Below, in pieces: positions 1 to 11,679 of a stretch of DNA of 64,000 bases. The position numbers and the translations under genes are program-made. Location of the stretch: assembly GCA_028023455.1 (NCBI GenBank), contig JAQFVV010000321.1:436001-500000 (forward strand). The letters run 5' to 3'. This DNA is from Epiperipatus broadwayi. Its lineage: Eukaryota; Onychophora; Udeonychophora; Euonychophora; Peripatidae. Positions within the stretch are counted from its first letter, which is position 1; each line of letters opens with the position of its first letter. The notes below the pieces were generated by a model. That model was not told where the DNA came from. It searched no databases and was given only the letters and a program-made list of their open reading frames with translations.

Positions 1-1191
1 TGATATTATTAACATCTGTCATACCATGAACACTAAAACAGTAGCTTTATCAAACTAGTTTTGATTATTGGCAATCTTCTGAGAAGAACATAAAAATTTT
101 TTCTAAAAGATGAATTCATTTCTTTATCACTGCATTAAACTTTGAAAGGACTCCTGAAGTAATTATACTCATGATGTTTCTAAAGTCACTAGATAGATCA
201 TTTCTGGGCAACAAGACCTTCCCAGCATCCATTTACTGAGAAACAATAAAAGAGACAATACCAGGTGAATCAATCCACATAATGAAAATTTATCCCCCTC
301 CTCCTTGTTTCACTGATTCTAAATTATTCATTTACTGACAAATAATTGAAAGACTAACTGAAAGAAAAATCCTAAACCTACCTGTAAACTGAAAATGTTA
401 CAAGTTTCACTATATCGGATTAAAACTCCATGTTGTGGCTATGTCAGGGGAATGCACTAACCACTATTCCATAAAGCTCATGGAAAAAAAATTACTTAGA
501 AGATGAAATATGTATTTTTTTTTTATTTGATACAAAGAATAGCAAAGTTTATTTACATTAAGAATCTTTATCCATTAAGAACATATGGTAAAGAGTGCAC
601 TATATGGGTACATTATTGTAACATTGTTATGTGATGTTCTCAAAAGTGAAAGACTTCATGGATTGAAATTTTTTCTATCACTTCTAGTACTCTGTTACTT
701 TCTAAATAGTATTGTATATTGAACATTTACTTTTTAGTGACCTGCATTTTCTTTGCATTAGATTTAATTTGTTACCAGTGAATAACGTAACATTTTCTAA
801 GAATGTTGGAGCACTAGATTACTATTAGCAATATGGCACATTTATTATGATCTTTATTATCTTAGTTGTTTTAATGATGGCAGTACAATCTTTTTTATAA
901 TTGAGAACTTATGATCTAATTATGGATTGGGAAATAAAATGTAATGTTAGAATCCTATTTCAATATTCATTAAATATATCAAAATGTGAACATACGTTAA
1001 AGAAATAGAAACAAAGTTAAAATATATAATTATGATTGATATTTTTGCTATAATGCTGACCAAGCAATTTTTTTTAAAAAAAAAAACAACAATAATAATA
1101 AGTACTATTGGAATTAAAAACTTAAGAATCAAAAGAGACAACTCATGAATACTTTGAATATATCTGCAACGTAATAGATTATGAACAATCA
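1..1191. other. Intronic AT-rich sequence left of the first TATDN3 exon
   Basis: No coding segment, splice-flanked exon or recognisable repeat was found. The exon that should precede 1483 (the strand and helix before the NVHSRSAG motif) is not visible here, so the intron probably extends beyond the left edge. Short homopolymer runs of A and T are the only notable texture. Confidence 0.5.
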
Positions 1192-1385
1192 GATGTCTTG
1201 AAAAATATCAGATTGATATTTTTAATAATATAATTGAATGTGTTAGTTATTTTTTCTTTAATAGATTATTTATATTTTATGAACATTAGACATATTTTGA
1301 AAAATGTCAAATCGATATTTTTAATAAAATTGTTGAATGTGTTATTTTTCTTTGATATATGACTTATTTTTATTTATACTTTTTC
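1192..1385. repeat. Two-unit direct tandem duplication, unit about 97 bp
   Basis: Two adjacent units share the order TTGAAAAATATCAGATTGAT / TTGAAAAATGTCAAATCGAT, then ATTTTTAATA, then TTGAATGTGTTA, then a TTTCTTT-rich end. The copies have diverged by several substitutions and small indels. It looks like a local tandem duplication, not a transposon end. Confidence 0.6.
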
Positions 1386-1482
1386 TTTGTACTTTTCACT
1401 GGTTTTTTTTTTTATTATAATAAATAAATAAAATATATTAATTTTTTTCTTTATCTGAAATTTATTTTAAACATGATTTTAG

Positions 1483-1538
1483 AAATGTTCATTCAAGATC
1501 AGCTGGACAGCAAGCTATTACATTATTAAAAGAGCAAA
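1483..1538 (+). CDS. TATDN3: TATDN3-like TatD-family deoxyribonuclease, internal exon (56 bp)
   Basis: The exon encodes NVHSRSAGQQAITLLKEQ plus split codons at both ends. NVHSRSAG is the TatD-family metal-site segment after the fifth beta strand (VHSR, where the His is a metal ligand), followed by the helix before the next strand. It is bounded by a TTTTAG acceptor at 1477-1482 and a GTACGT donor at 1539. It enters in phase 2 and leaves in phase 1. The single A left at its end joins AT at 17262 to make one Asn codon, giving a reading continuous with the next exon and of exactly the spacing seen in TATDN3 proteins. TatD proteins are metal-dependent hydrolases, several of them DNases; the TATDN3 assignment, rather than TATDN1 or TATDN2, rests on HSRSAG and GVRAGYYFSVPP. 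This is one small internal exon; earlier exons are outside the window or unrecognised. Confidence 0.85.
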
Positions 1539-3559
1539 GTACGTAAACAGTTTTTAAATCATTCACATTTATAAAAACTAATATTTTATTTAAATCTTTA
1601 AAAATATTCTCCGTTGTTTTCCATAGGCATTTTTTTTTTAATATTAACAAATCCGGTCTAATAATAATAAAAATTCAACTAGAGAAACATAAAATCTTAT
1701 ATCATTACGTATAAAAATGCAAATATGTGGTAAGATATAGGGAGATATAAAGACAAATAGAGAATAAGATATAAGGAGATTGAAGAGGGATTTTTAATAC
1801 GGGAGTCAAAGCAGTAGTTAAAATATCTTATATAAACGTTTATAGCTGAGGTAATTAAAAATAATTAAAGTCTTAATTAGGAAGAATAAGCTTATGAAAT
1901 TTTATTGTTGCTAATACTAACGTTATATTGAAGAGTAGCATATATATAAAGTAAACAAGTAATTTATATATATGCCAGCAATTGTAAAATAGCCTTTAAA
2001 GAATTTACTGTAGAGCAAAGGCCTCTCAGTCCTTCAAATAAGAATAGGGAAGGAAAAGCCATTATTCACTATTAACTATTCATTTTTGATTAATGAGGGT
2101 TTGAATGTTTTATTTTATCTCTAATTAATAATAGCTGTATGCCCAACTACTGACTATATTGAATGGCTAACTAGAACTAGTTGATTTGGGGCAGACGTCT
2201 GATTGTAAGATAAAATCCTTTTTAAATTTTAACCAACCAGAATTCAAATTAGACTGTCTGATAGTATTATACCAATTGTTTGACTGGATAACATCTGCCA
2301 ATACCTATCTAAGGAATGTATTTTATAAATCACAGTAGTGGCATTAAAAGCAATATATATGGTTCAAGATGAAATATCTATCCAATCAAAAAAATTTTTT
2401 TTAAAATATAGTGGGAGAGGCAATAGTTGTTGATGCAATCAGATCTTTTAAAAATCTCAATAGCCTCTGATTTTTGGTAAAGATCTGAAAATGTGATTAC
2501 AGGAAAAATTTATATTTTATCAAAATGTAAGAAATATGTGACACCGCTTTCATAGAAAGAATGGAGAAACCATAGAGATTCTTAAGAAACCTAACCATAT
2601 CAACATAAACATGATGATGTATCTAAATTACATCCCATAGAGAAAATTTATTAAAGCTTATTAATTTTTTAAAAAGACATTTTTTATCAGACTGGTAGCA
2701 TATACCAGCCAAAACATCAGTACTATTTTACTGTTAACTACACAAGGATGTATCTGGAAAGTGCCTTTTCTCAAATGTTTATCCATTTTACCCTTTATAT
2801 GTGAGTATATGATGTGATTAATTTTCTATCCACACAAAATTATAAATGATATATTCATTAATAAGCATAAACATTCTTGTATAATTTTATAAATCTAATC
2901 CTTCTTACTGTACATAATATACTCCTCTAGGCTATATAGCTATCTATCTATTCCACAAAATAATAAATTGACTGACTTATAAAATTCTAAGATAATTTTT
3001 AAATAATTTGCTGAATATAATAGAAAAATAAAATTTGAGATTGCAACAAGAATAATTATTTGAAAAAAAAGATTTGTGTTCCTTATTTAAAGTATTAAAT
3101 TTGATAGTCAAAGGATACCAAAAGTAATAGAATAATTTCTAGAGTCAACCAATAGCAAGGTAAATCATTTTTATCCTATTTAGTATGTTATAATGTCCGA
3201 AGGAAGTAACTAATGCTTTTCAACATTTTTTGTTAAATATTAAAAATTCATTGCATAATTTTTTTTATAGATTTTTAAAAATTTGAAATAAACATGCATA
3301 TTTATACATAGAACATGTTCATACAAATGTTTTCACAGGTTGTAGATATAAAAAAACATGTTTTGCAGTTCATCCATGTAAGATTTTAATTTTAAAATTC
3401 CAACATTTTGACCTGGGGGACGGGACGGACGATGACATGTTTTTATATATATATATAATTGTTTAAGAACTTTAACTTAGACTTTAACTTTTTGAAATAA
3501 TCTTGAACAAAATAATTTATACTTCCTTAATATTCTTTGTGCCGCTATTGTAGATTTGC

Positions 3560-3975
3560 TCAGGCTCAACAAACTTATCCATGTTATAGAACTTTCTACA
3601 TCAAATTCTCAATCCAATATGGCTGATCAATTAAGAACAAAATGTAAACAAATATCCAATGGTATTATCAGACCAATCACAAAACAAAGTCAATAAATCT
3701 AATTGTTCCGATAAGGTAGGGCAGCTAGCTTTAAAACAGGTCTGAGTCATGTTCAGAGCAATAAATAATTTATTGATCTGAAAATATAGAAACATAAACT
3801 GCCACCATTTTCAGAACACATATATGTATAAGTTCAGAGAGGCAAAAGGTAGACTTATTACAGGACAAAACAATGAGGCTGATAATGTTAGATTTATTGG
3901 ATTGAATCATAGCATTCCTTCAACTTTCTGGTTGTTATTTGCAACAACTGCACATGTAATGTTACTTACGTAACA
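3560..3975 (+). repeat. 5' LTR relic of the ancient gypsy element
   Basis: Aligns by eye with 8120-8525. Shared blocks in the same order include CAATATGGCTGAT, a segment around CAATGGTATTATCAGACCAA (CAATGGCACAACTAGTCCAA in the other copy), AATCAATAAAT, and the ATTCCTTCAACTT / ATTCCTGAACTTG region. Identity is visibly well below 80 percent with indels, so the boundaries are uncertain. Confidence 0.55.
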
Positions 3976-4879
3976 ATTGGCAAATGTTTACACTCTAATT
4001 ATGTTACCACTGTGAATAGACACAACAAATGCTTTCACATAACTTTAATCATATTTCCAATTTTTTTATTAGTCAGAAAACATATTCCTCCAGTAAATAT
4101 TGAAAGTATTTAGTCACCAGGGTGGATTAGATTTTTATCACCATTAATGAAATGTCCATTCAGCATTCAATATAAGCGAAATTTGATAATAGTTAGTGCT
4201 AATTGATTAAAAAATAAATAAAAACCAAACACTACAAGTTGCTTCATTCTGGCAAAAAATTGAGAAAAAAAATGTCCACCTGGTGGAAGAAGAATAATTA
4301 AATCAAAATGGCTAAGATTTATTTCCTGGAAGAGTGATGGCATCCTCTTTTTTCTCAAGATAATCCAAGTCAATAAACTTGGAATTAAGATTAATGATAT
4401 GTGCACTTATATATGGAGCTGCAATATATAAAGATGTTACTTTCTTAGACAATTTCTAAATTATTCCCATCTGAGTTAGATTTTGATAAAGTAATCTCTC
4501 TTCTGATAGCGTATTTCTATTGTAAACCCCAAATTATATTACAGAGATACAATTTCAACCTCTGGGCTCAGGGAAAGGGAAGAAAGCTAGAGAGTTCAGG
4601 AAACTAGTACTGAAGTATCATTTTTTACTGAATGCACAATTTATTTGTGGGACAAAAGATTTCAATATAAAGGCCATGTTATGAATGTAGTTAAGCACCA
4701 ACTTCATTTCTGTGATCTTCCAGGCATTACTATCTGAAATTATTATAAGTCAAAGAAAACTAGTGCCAATATTAAATGGATCAATCAGAAATCTAGACAA
4801 ATGAATACCCAACTGGTCAGTACAAAAATACAGGATCTACAGCTAAACATTATCAAAGTCTATCGAAAAGCATAAACAA

Positions 4880-7770
4880 ATATTTCGGAAAAAGCTTGTT
4901 GTAGATGTAATGAATGAAGGAAGAGTAAAAATTATAATGTCTAAAAAAACTCACTATATTTGACTCTGGTTATTTTTGCAGATGAGCACAACAGTCTGTT
5001 AAGCCATTACTGATTCATTCAATTAGATTATGAAACAGATCACAAATATAATAAATTTTAAAAGAACTAGATAGAGGTTTTTGATGATGAACTGGATTAG
5101 CATCCAGATCAACTGAGTCACATACAATTAAAAATACATGAAACTATTGAGTTGATATTGCCGAATGCCAGTTGCCTTAAGGACTAAGATAGCATTAGTG
5201 TATAAAGGGGATTATTGAGCCAATAACCTCATCAGTATGGGCTATTCCAGTTGTAATCATAAAGCAAAGCAATGGTGAAATAAGAATTTGCTGACATTAT
5301 CAATGTGTGATCAACAAAGTACTATCAATAATTATCTACCATCTATAGAATAAATTTTCTATACTATATGAGGAAGAATCTTTAAAAAAAATTAGTCTAG
5401 ATATGTTTACCTGCAGCTACTATCTGATATTAGGTCTCATAGGCTTCAGTAATTATTATCTACAGAGATGTATCTAGAATGAATTAATTTACAGGTTTCT
5501 CAATGGCATTCCAATGCAGTGCAATATTTTTTATGATTTTCTTCTAATAGTCATGACATCAGAGTAACCCTGAATGTCTATCAAGAAATTTAGTGAATAA
5601 ATTAAAAATTTTAGGCATTAAAATAAGCCTATTAAAATATACACTTGAAGTGGAAAAGATTGAATTTTTCGTATATAAAATAAATGCAAAAAGGGTGCAT
5701 CTAAAAACAAAAAAAGGAAATGCAATTTGTGAGGTAGACAAAAGAAAAATATCATATCTAGACTTTATTAATTATTGGGAGAGTTTTCTTTACCATAAAA
5801 CAGAGCCAGCTGAACGGTGTTAGTCAAGATATCATTCTAGGAGAAATTTAAAAAAATTAAAAATTCAGATGACAAGATTGAGTAGTACAGGCACAATTCA
5901 ATAGTGTTGGATTATTTTGGTCCAGAGTAGTGGATGACACTTAGTTGCATCGCCCATAGGTGTCAGTGTAATACTGACTTTGCATCTCATCTCATCATAA
6001 GAAAAGAGGTTGCAAATAGAAATACTTTGTGCACCATTAATATAAGTAATGGAAGAAGATTAAAAAGTGACCATAATTTTTTTTCTTTAAATAATCATTG
6101 GTTCTGCCTGTTGAAATGCTTTCATGGATGTAAAGTAAATGAAAAAATCTTTTACTAGCCCTAGATATCGCTTGTGCTGGATTTCTTAAAAATTCTGTTT
6201 TTGTTACCTGTTAGAATCAACTTATTATAATGCATATCTTTTTTATAGCAAATTTGTAAGCATTTATGGTATTTTATGGTTTAAAAGTAAAGCAGTTGTA
6301 TTAACTTCTGAATTTTGTGTTATTTCTTCAAACAGAATCTGCTAATAAGAGTGGAAGTTTAAATTTTACTGATTTTTAGACTTATGTAATAGACACCAGG
6401 TGGCAGTTACTTAGAAGATTCTTTGTGGCTATTAGGCATCTGTTAATTGAATGTTAATGGCTCCAAGCAGAGAGGTACAAATAATGAAGTTGTGGGAGAA
6501 TAAAAATAAACAAAGTGATTATACCGAAAATGGGTTCTTGGTTTTTATGCTGGGTTTGGGGAAAGATAAGAAGGATTTAGATATAAAGTCCATAGAGTTA
6601 ACAAAGATTATATTATGGAAATGGGATGAAGCAAGATAGGGAACAATATGGGAAAAATGTAGGGTGGGGAATGGAAGGAGAAGATAAGGTGGCTAACAGA
6701 TTTCTCTGGGCATTGTGGCTGAGAGATTTCTGATTTCAATAAAGGAGAAGCCACAGCACATCACATCACTTTTAATATTCACTTCAAAAATATTTAATTA
6801 AAGCTGGGAAAAAAATTATGCACATATGGATAGAGAAGCCCTAACTCTGGCTATTGGTATATAAAAAAATCCACAACTACTGACAAGAGATCACTATTGA
6901 AGAATCTTTGCAACAGACAGGAAAATTTTTCTGTGTACCTCTCCATGCATGTTGTTGGTAATAAAATACCCATGTGGATGCCTTAAGTTCATTATCTATA
7001 AGAGACAGAAGTTATTAGAGTTGAATAATAAGTCTTTTGAATATGTTATATTTAGAAATAAATGTGTTGATAAATAATAAATTGATTGCCCGATGGATAA
7101 TCGGTGACTTCAGATTTCAAAAATTAATTGTGAATCTGTCTGGGTTGGCTACTGAATGCATAGGCTGGAATTTTCTATTGAAAATTGATTGTCTGTAGGC
7201 CAAGAATAGTGACTTCTCCACCTGGTTACTTTCAAGTGCAAATAATTTTTCATAGTAGCCACACCGAGATTATAACAGTAAAAAATGTCAGTTAGGCTCT
7301 GTGTTTGATGACCTATGTTAAACACTGACATTGAATCTAAGATCCTCAGGTATTGGAACTAAAAATAAACCAAAATATGCCAGGAAAGAATAAAGCTAAT
7401 TGATCAAATTCAAATTATTCCTGGTTAAGAATCTATTGATTATGTTGCTCCATGGAGAAGCAAACTATTATTCATAGTTGGAATATGCAGTAACATGTGG
7501 CTAGAAGTAGTTGAAGTATCTCTTTCATACCATTCAAATAATTTTCTTACCAAAAATAATTTAGATTAAATCAATAGCCCACTATTTCACCCATAGGTCA
7601 ATGGCTAGAATGAGAGATTTGTTCAAGATGCAAGAAAGGATTTGAAACAGATACAACAGTCATTTGGAGTCTCTACATAGTAAGAATGCAGCATACTTCC
7701 AACTAGCATAGTTATAATAAGAAATAAGACCCCAATTGAACTGTTAATAAACAGGGCCTTTATGTTACAA
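4880..7770 (+). pseudogene. Decayed gypsy gag-pol (nucleocapsid, RT, RNase H, integrase)
   Basis: Recognisable pieces in order on the + strand. Near 4890, KACCRCNE resembles the first half of a CCHC knuckle. Around 5221-5295, PITSSVWAIPVVIIK then NGEIRIC matches the RT start. NNYLPSIE and later YRFLNGIPMQCNIF match the LPFG-containing palm. At 5593-5823 comes KLKILGIKISLLKYTLEVEK then INYWESFLYHKTEPAE, the RT thumb/connection. SPIGVSVILTLHL near 5950-5985 and EKNYAHMDREALTLAIGI at 6805-6860 are RNase H blocks. KNKPKYARKE near 7360, YVAPWRSKLLFIVGICSN at 7440-7495, and later VNG-NERFVQ and NKTPIELLINR are integrase zinc-binding, core and post-core segments. Many stops and frame changes show it is dead. 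RNase H is split by about 0.7 kb of foreign sequence. Confidence 0.75.
6059..6777. mobile_element. Possible small insertion splitting the gypsy RNase H relic
   Basis: Two adjacent RNase H blocks of the ancient gypsy relic are separated by about 720 bp with no pol similarity. This stretch is distinctly G-rich on the + strand from 6440 to 6750, unlike its neighbours. Its edges carry a short inverted repeat, ATTAAAAAGTGA at 6059-6070 and TCACTTTTAAT at 6766-6776. That fits a non-autonomous DNA transposon, but I see no clear target-site duplication. A 62-residue open frame at 6451-6639 matches nothing I recognise. Confidence 0.35.
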
Positions 7771-8119
7771 AAAAAAAAAGAAAAAGATAAAAATGGGAAT
7801 AGGTATTCTTCTAGAAACAGTTATAGATAATAAAGTGCTTACATGTACTGATTTCTCAAAACAAAATCACAGAGACCTGTTGAGGCATAACTATGAGATA
7901 CCATGCATCAATGAATCCCTATCAGATTAGATTTTGATGAATCAAGTAGAACATCAGTTTAAGATCTACATATAAGCTGATAAGATAATGATGAAATCAG
8001 ACCAGAAAATGAAGAAAAACAATCTGGACATCCACCAACATATCTCGTAGATTATATATTCCAAAGCTAACTTCAACCAGAAAAGGAAATATTCCAAATT
8101 TATTTTAAGATTACACTCA

Positions 8120-8525
8120 ATGATAGACATATTCAAACTACAGAGCTTTCTGGATCAGATTTAGAATACAATATGGCTGATGAATGACATAAATAAATAG
8201 TCAATGGCACAACTAGTCCAATCATTGAAGTAAATCAATAAATATGACTGTTCACAAAAAGTAGAGCTGACTGTAAAATTAAGATCCATTTGGGAGAAAG
8301 ATTAATGAACGGAAGTTTTGGACATATTCTGACAATAATACCCATTGCCAATTATTTGCAGAAACAGTCATTCTCAAGTTTGGAGAATGAAACTGTTGCA
8401 GATAGTATGAGATCTACCATAAGGCAAGCCACTATGACGAAAATGTTAAGTTTATTAGATCAAGTCATTACATTCCTGAACTTGTACGTTGTTACTACCA
8501 ACACTTGTGCATTTGCAATCTCATC
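8120..8525 (+). repeat. 3' LTR relic of the ancient gypsy element
   Basis: Partner of 3560-3975. It lies about 350 bp after the last integrase block, where a 3' LTR is expected. The shared CAATATGGCTGAT, AATCAATAAATATGACTGTT and GTTGTTACTACCAACACTTG neighbourhoods are collinear with the 5' copy. Confidence 0.55.
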
Positions 8526-8600
8526 AATCATCAGATTGTGAAAATGTTTTGATGTACCTTTAATTGAATTTCAAATTATTATATTATTTTCCAACAGCAA

Positions 8601-10449
8601 CAGTTCTATTTATCAAACACCTGTAATAAAGATAGACACAGATTAAGGTGTTGAAGATTATTTTGAGTTATATTTGTTCTTATTTTATTTCTTTACTCCA
8701 ATTTTATTCATCGATATATCTTAAGATTGTATTTCATTCATTATGAAATGGCTTGGTATAAAATTTCCACAATGACTGATTTATTCCAAGAGACAATGTA
8801 AAAAATAATTTCTGCTTTGAATAACAAGTAAAGATTAATTTCTTAGATTGATATATCATATAGTATAATTTCAAGATAAATGTTACAAAAAATTTTCACT
8901 TTTTTTTTTGAAATTTCCCCAAAGCATTTATATACTTTACGAAGTTAAATATTTTTTAGTCTATTTTAATTATAACTGATTAATGGATTGTAAATTTTCA
9001 ATATTAAATAAAAATTCAAATTTAACAATTCAGGTTCAAATGTGAAAGCTATTCTACATGGATACATTTTATAAAGACATCAATATAATTCTATGTAATT
9101 TGCTTATGCTGAATGATATCAATTTCAAAATCCGACTTTGGAAACTATGCAAAGATAATAAACACACGGATTAAGCATTGACCACACAAATAAACAGATA
9201 GCATAAAATATCAGCGAAAATTAAAAAAAATATCATTTTCAGTAGTAAAGGCTTAGGATAATTTCAGTTCTTCTGTTGATAAAAATATTAAGTAGTTCAA
9301 GGGTAATTCTAAAACAAGACAATATTACCGAATGTGTGGTTACGCAATTACTCATATCTTTAATTACATAAAAAAAAAAGTGTGTTTTTATACTTAGGAT
9401 TTTTTTTTATTTATTTATAATCTATTAGCATACCAAGTTTTACAATATTCCGTTATAGGAAAAAGTTTAAAGAAGCGGGAGGTTGAGTAAAAGGTTAAAT
9501 ATTTTCTCTTAAAATTTTCATGCCTAGAAGAGCATTTGAAAACAGGTATTACAGCATTTTAAAACGTAGCAATTTAGGTAATTACAAAAAATATATACAG
9601 ATTTTATTTTCTTAGGACTTTATATATAATAATGTAAATAAATATAATAATTTTATAAACATGGGAGTACGTGAAATATCAGTCAATACGGCAAAAAAGC
9701 AACAAAGAGCTATTTTATTTAAAAGTTAAAATAACTCAATGAGATATATATTAATAGCAATATATTGCAATTGTATTATTATAATGTGATAAATTTTTTA
9801 TTGTGACCTTCACCCTACATATTTTAATGATTACCTGAAAGTTTGTAATGATGGCTTTTTTTAAAAAAATTCAAATGTTATAAATACGTTTCTATATACG
9901 TTTATCTGTAGTAATAACACAGATTGAAGGTATAAAAGTATTAATAGTTTGAACTTTTCTAAAAATATTTAACAATTTGACTAGAAAATGGAAATAGTCT
10001 AACATATCGACATAGTAATACCATATCTTCATGTCTATGGTCTTAGTTTTGAATCTGGGCTGGGACATTTTTTTACATTCCAAACAGGATTAGGATTTTT
10101 TTTTGCAACAAGCCAATCATAAGTGGTCAGTAAAAGAGTGTCGAAGCCATTCTTGTCTAGATGATGAAATTAAGATAGAAAGTGTTTAAAATCTTTTGTA
10201 CCCTGTATTTGGCAAAGCTGTTTCCTTCTTCAATGTTTCCTTTTGGAAAAGCCTTTACCCAGTTGTAGTATATACGTAAAGGAGTTAAACTTTTATTTAT
10301 ATATTTATTACTTATCCTCACAATTACATCAAAATTTTAAAAATAAGGAACTTTTTTATTTATAAATGTACGTTCATTGCAGTTTAGAACATGATACTTT
10401 TAGGATTAACTTCATAACAATTAGTTTGAGATAAAATAGCTTTCTGGAG
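8601..10449. other. Intronic sequence with no recognised feature
   Basis: AT-rich, with scattered homopolymer runs. I see no exon, coding relic or paired repeat that I can support. Short open frames on both strands have no recognisable content. Confidence 0.5.
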
Positions 10450-10465
10450 CTAATTCAAAAGCTTT

Positions 10466-10571
10466 TTTTTTTTTTTTCATGTGTCAAAGCATCGACCGGA
10501 AATCGAACCTGCAAATCCGGGACAATTACTTGTAAGGAAGCTATGCTGACCACTCGACCACCAACGCTTGA
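10466..10571 (-). mobile_element. tRNA-derived SINE, family 1, copy 1
   Basis: On the minus strand this reads as a tRNA cloverleaf. The 5' acceptor strand is GCGTTGG and the D arm is GTCGAGTGGTCAGC. The anticodon loop CTTACAA has TAC in the anticodon position (valine type). The T arm is GGTTCGATTTCC and the 3' acceptor strand is TCGATGC. A short common tail (CTTTGACACATG) and a 15-base A run (T on the + strand) follow. It is flanked by imperfect direct repeats, CTAATTCAAAAGC at 10450 and CTAATTCAATAGC at 10572, as expected for LINE-driven retroposition. The second copy at 37860 shares the tail beyond the tRNA part, so this is a SINE and not a functional tRNA gene. Confidence 0.8.
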
Positions 10572-10779
10572 CTAATTCAATAGCTTTCAATTAGCTTTAA
10601 CTGGTAATTTTAAAAAATCAATTTGATGTGTCGCTAATGGAGAATACAGGGTGAGAGAGTTTCCTACCAGGCAGTGTAGTTAAAGAAATTGGAATTCTAA
10701 GATTATTTTACATATTTGTTTTTTACTTTTGGTAGTTGGAGTACATTCCAAGATCAATCTGTAAACACATGAAAAAAGT

Positions 10780-11640
10780 ATAACTATAGTTGTGTATTAT
10801 ACAAATAAATTGTAAACTGTACATCTTTAAAGTTTTTTCTTTATTGTGAAAAAATATATACGTAAATATAATCGAGATTAATTTTCAGAAGACTGGTTTA
10901 TTAGTTAATGAAATATTCTCGAGCCAATAATTTTTTTTTTTAAGAGAAAAGATCAGATTGTCATCTCTCTTTACTTCATTTTCTTAAGTAAAGGTTTGTT
11001 TAAAATATTAATTGACATGTGTGAGATTTTTCTCAATTAAACATTACCAATACTGATTTAAAAAATTGAATACATAATGTAAGACATAAAAATATATAAT
11101 ATTTTGAGATTAACCCTTATACGATTGTGTTTATTAGGTAATGAAATATTCTGAAACTAAAACCTAAGCCAATAATAAATCAGTTGTATGAGAATTAATC
11201 TTGAAGTGTTATATATTAGTAAACTTTGAAAGTATCTTATGTTACATATTTAATTTTTTGAATCGATATTGACAATGCTAAATTGAGAAATATCTCAAAC
11301 ATGTCAATTAATTATATGAAACAATTTAAAAATAGCTTCAAAAAAGTAGTTTGATTGATTTTAAAATGTATGCTTGCTGGTCAAACTGTTTCAGATAAAT
11401 CTCTATATTAGAAAATGAAATTAAGAGCGAAATAGATATGGTCTCTAAAAAAAAAATATTGTCTTATGCTTTGGCTTAAGAGTGTTTTGTAACTAATAAA
11501 CCCATCATATGATAATTAATCTAAAATGTTACATATTAATAAACACTGGAAGCATCTGACATTATAAATTTGATTGTTGTATATTATATAAATAAATTAT
11601 GAAGTAAACTGAACATCTATCTTTAAAACTTTTCTTTATG
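10780..11640. repeat. Composite of direct and inverted repeats
   Basis: Outer direct repeats run from about 10790 to 10855 and 11575 to 11640; both contain AAATAAATT, then GTAAACTG, then ACATCT and an A/T-rich end. Inside is an inverted pair: AATTGACATGTGTGAGAT near 11010 and its reverse complement near 11310, each followed on its own strand by TTCTCAATT and a block like CATTACCAATACTGAT. A further motif, TTATTAGTTAATGAAATATT near 10899, recurs near 11133. The layout suggests nested MITE-like elements; I cannot define termini. Confidence 0.5.
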
Positions 11641-11679
11641 ATACTGATATTAACAAAAGTTTTATGAATATGAAAGACT

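Larger units (their letters stand above)
3545..8600 (+). mobile_element. Ancient, degenerate Ty3/gypsy LTR retrotransposon
   Basis: A complete but very old element in the TATDN3 intron, in the same orientation as the gene. Order: diverged LTR (about 3560-3975), a CCHC-like nucleocapsid trace (about 4890), RT (about 5170-5810), RNase H (5900-6060 and 6790-6870), integrase zinc-binding region and core (about 7330-7770), second LTR (about 8120-8525). This pol order with integrase last is that of Ty3/gypsy. Every domain has stops and frameshifts. The low similarity between the LTRs suggests that insertion long predates the other elements here. The outer limits are approximate because I could not define clean termini or a target-site duplication. 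Confidence 0.75.

Noticed and set aside
10466-10571. Functional tRNA gene
   Set aside because: Flanking target duplications, a shared non-tRNA tail and an A tract show it is a SINE copy; stem mismatches also argue against function.
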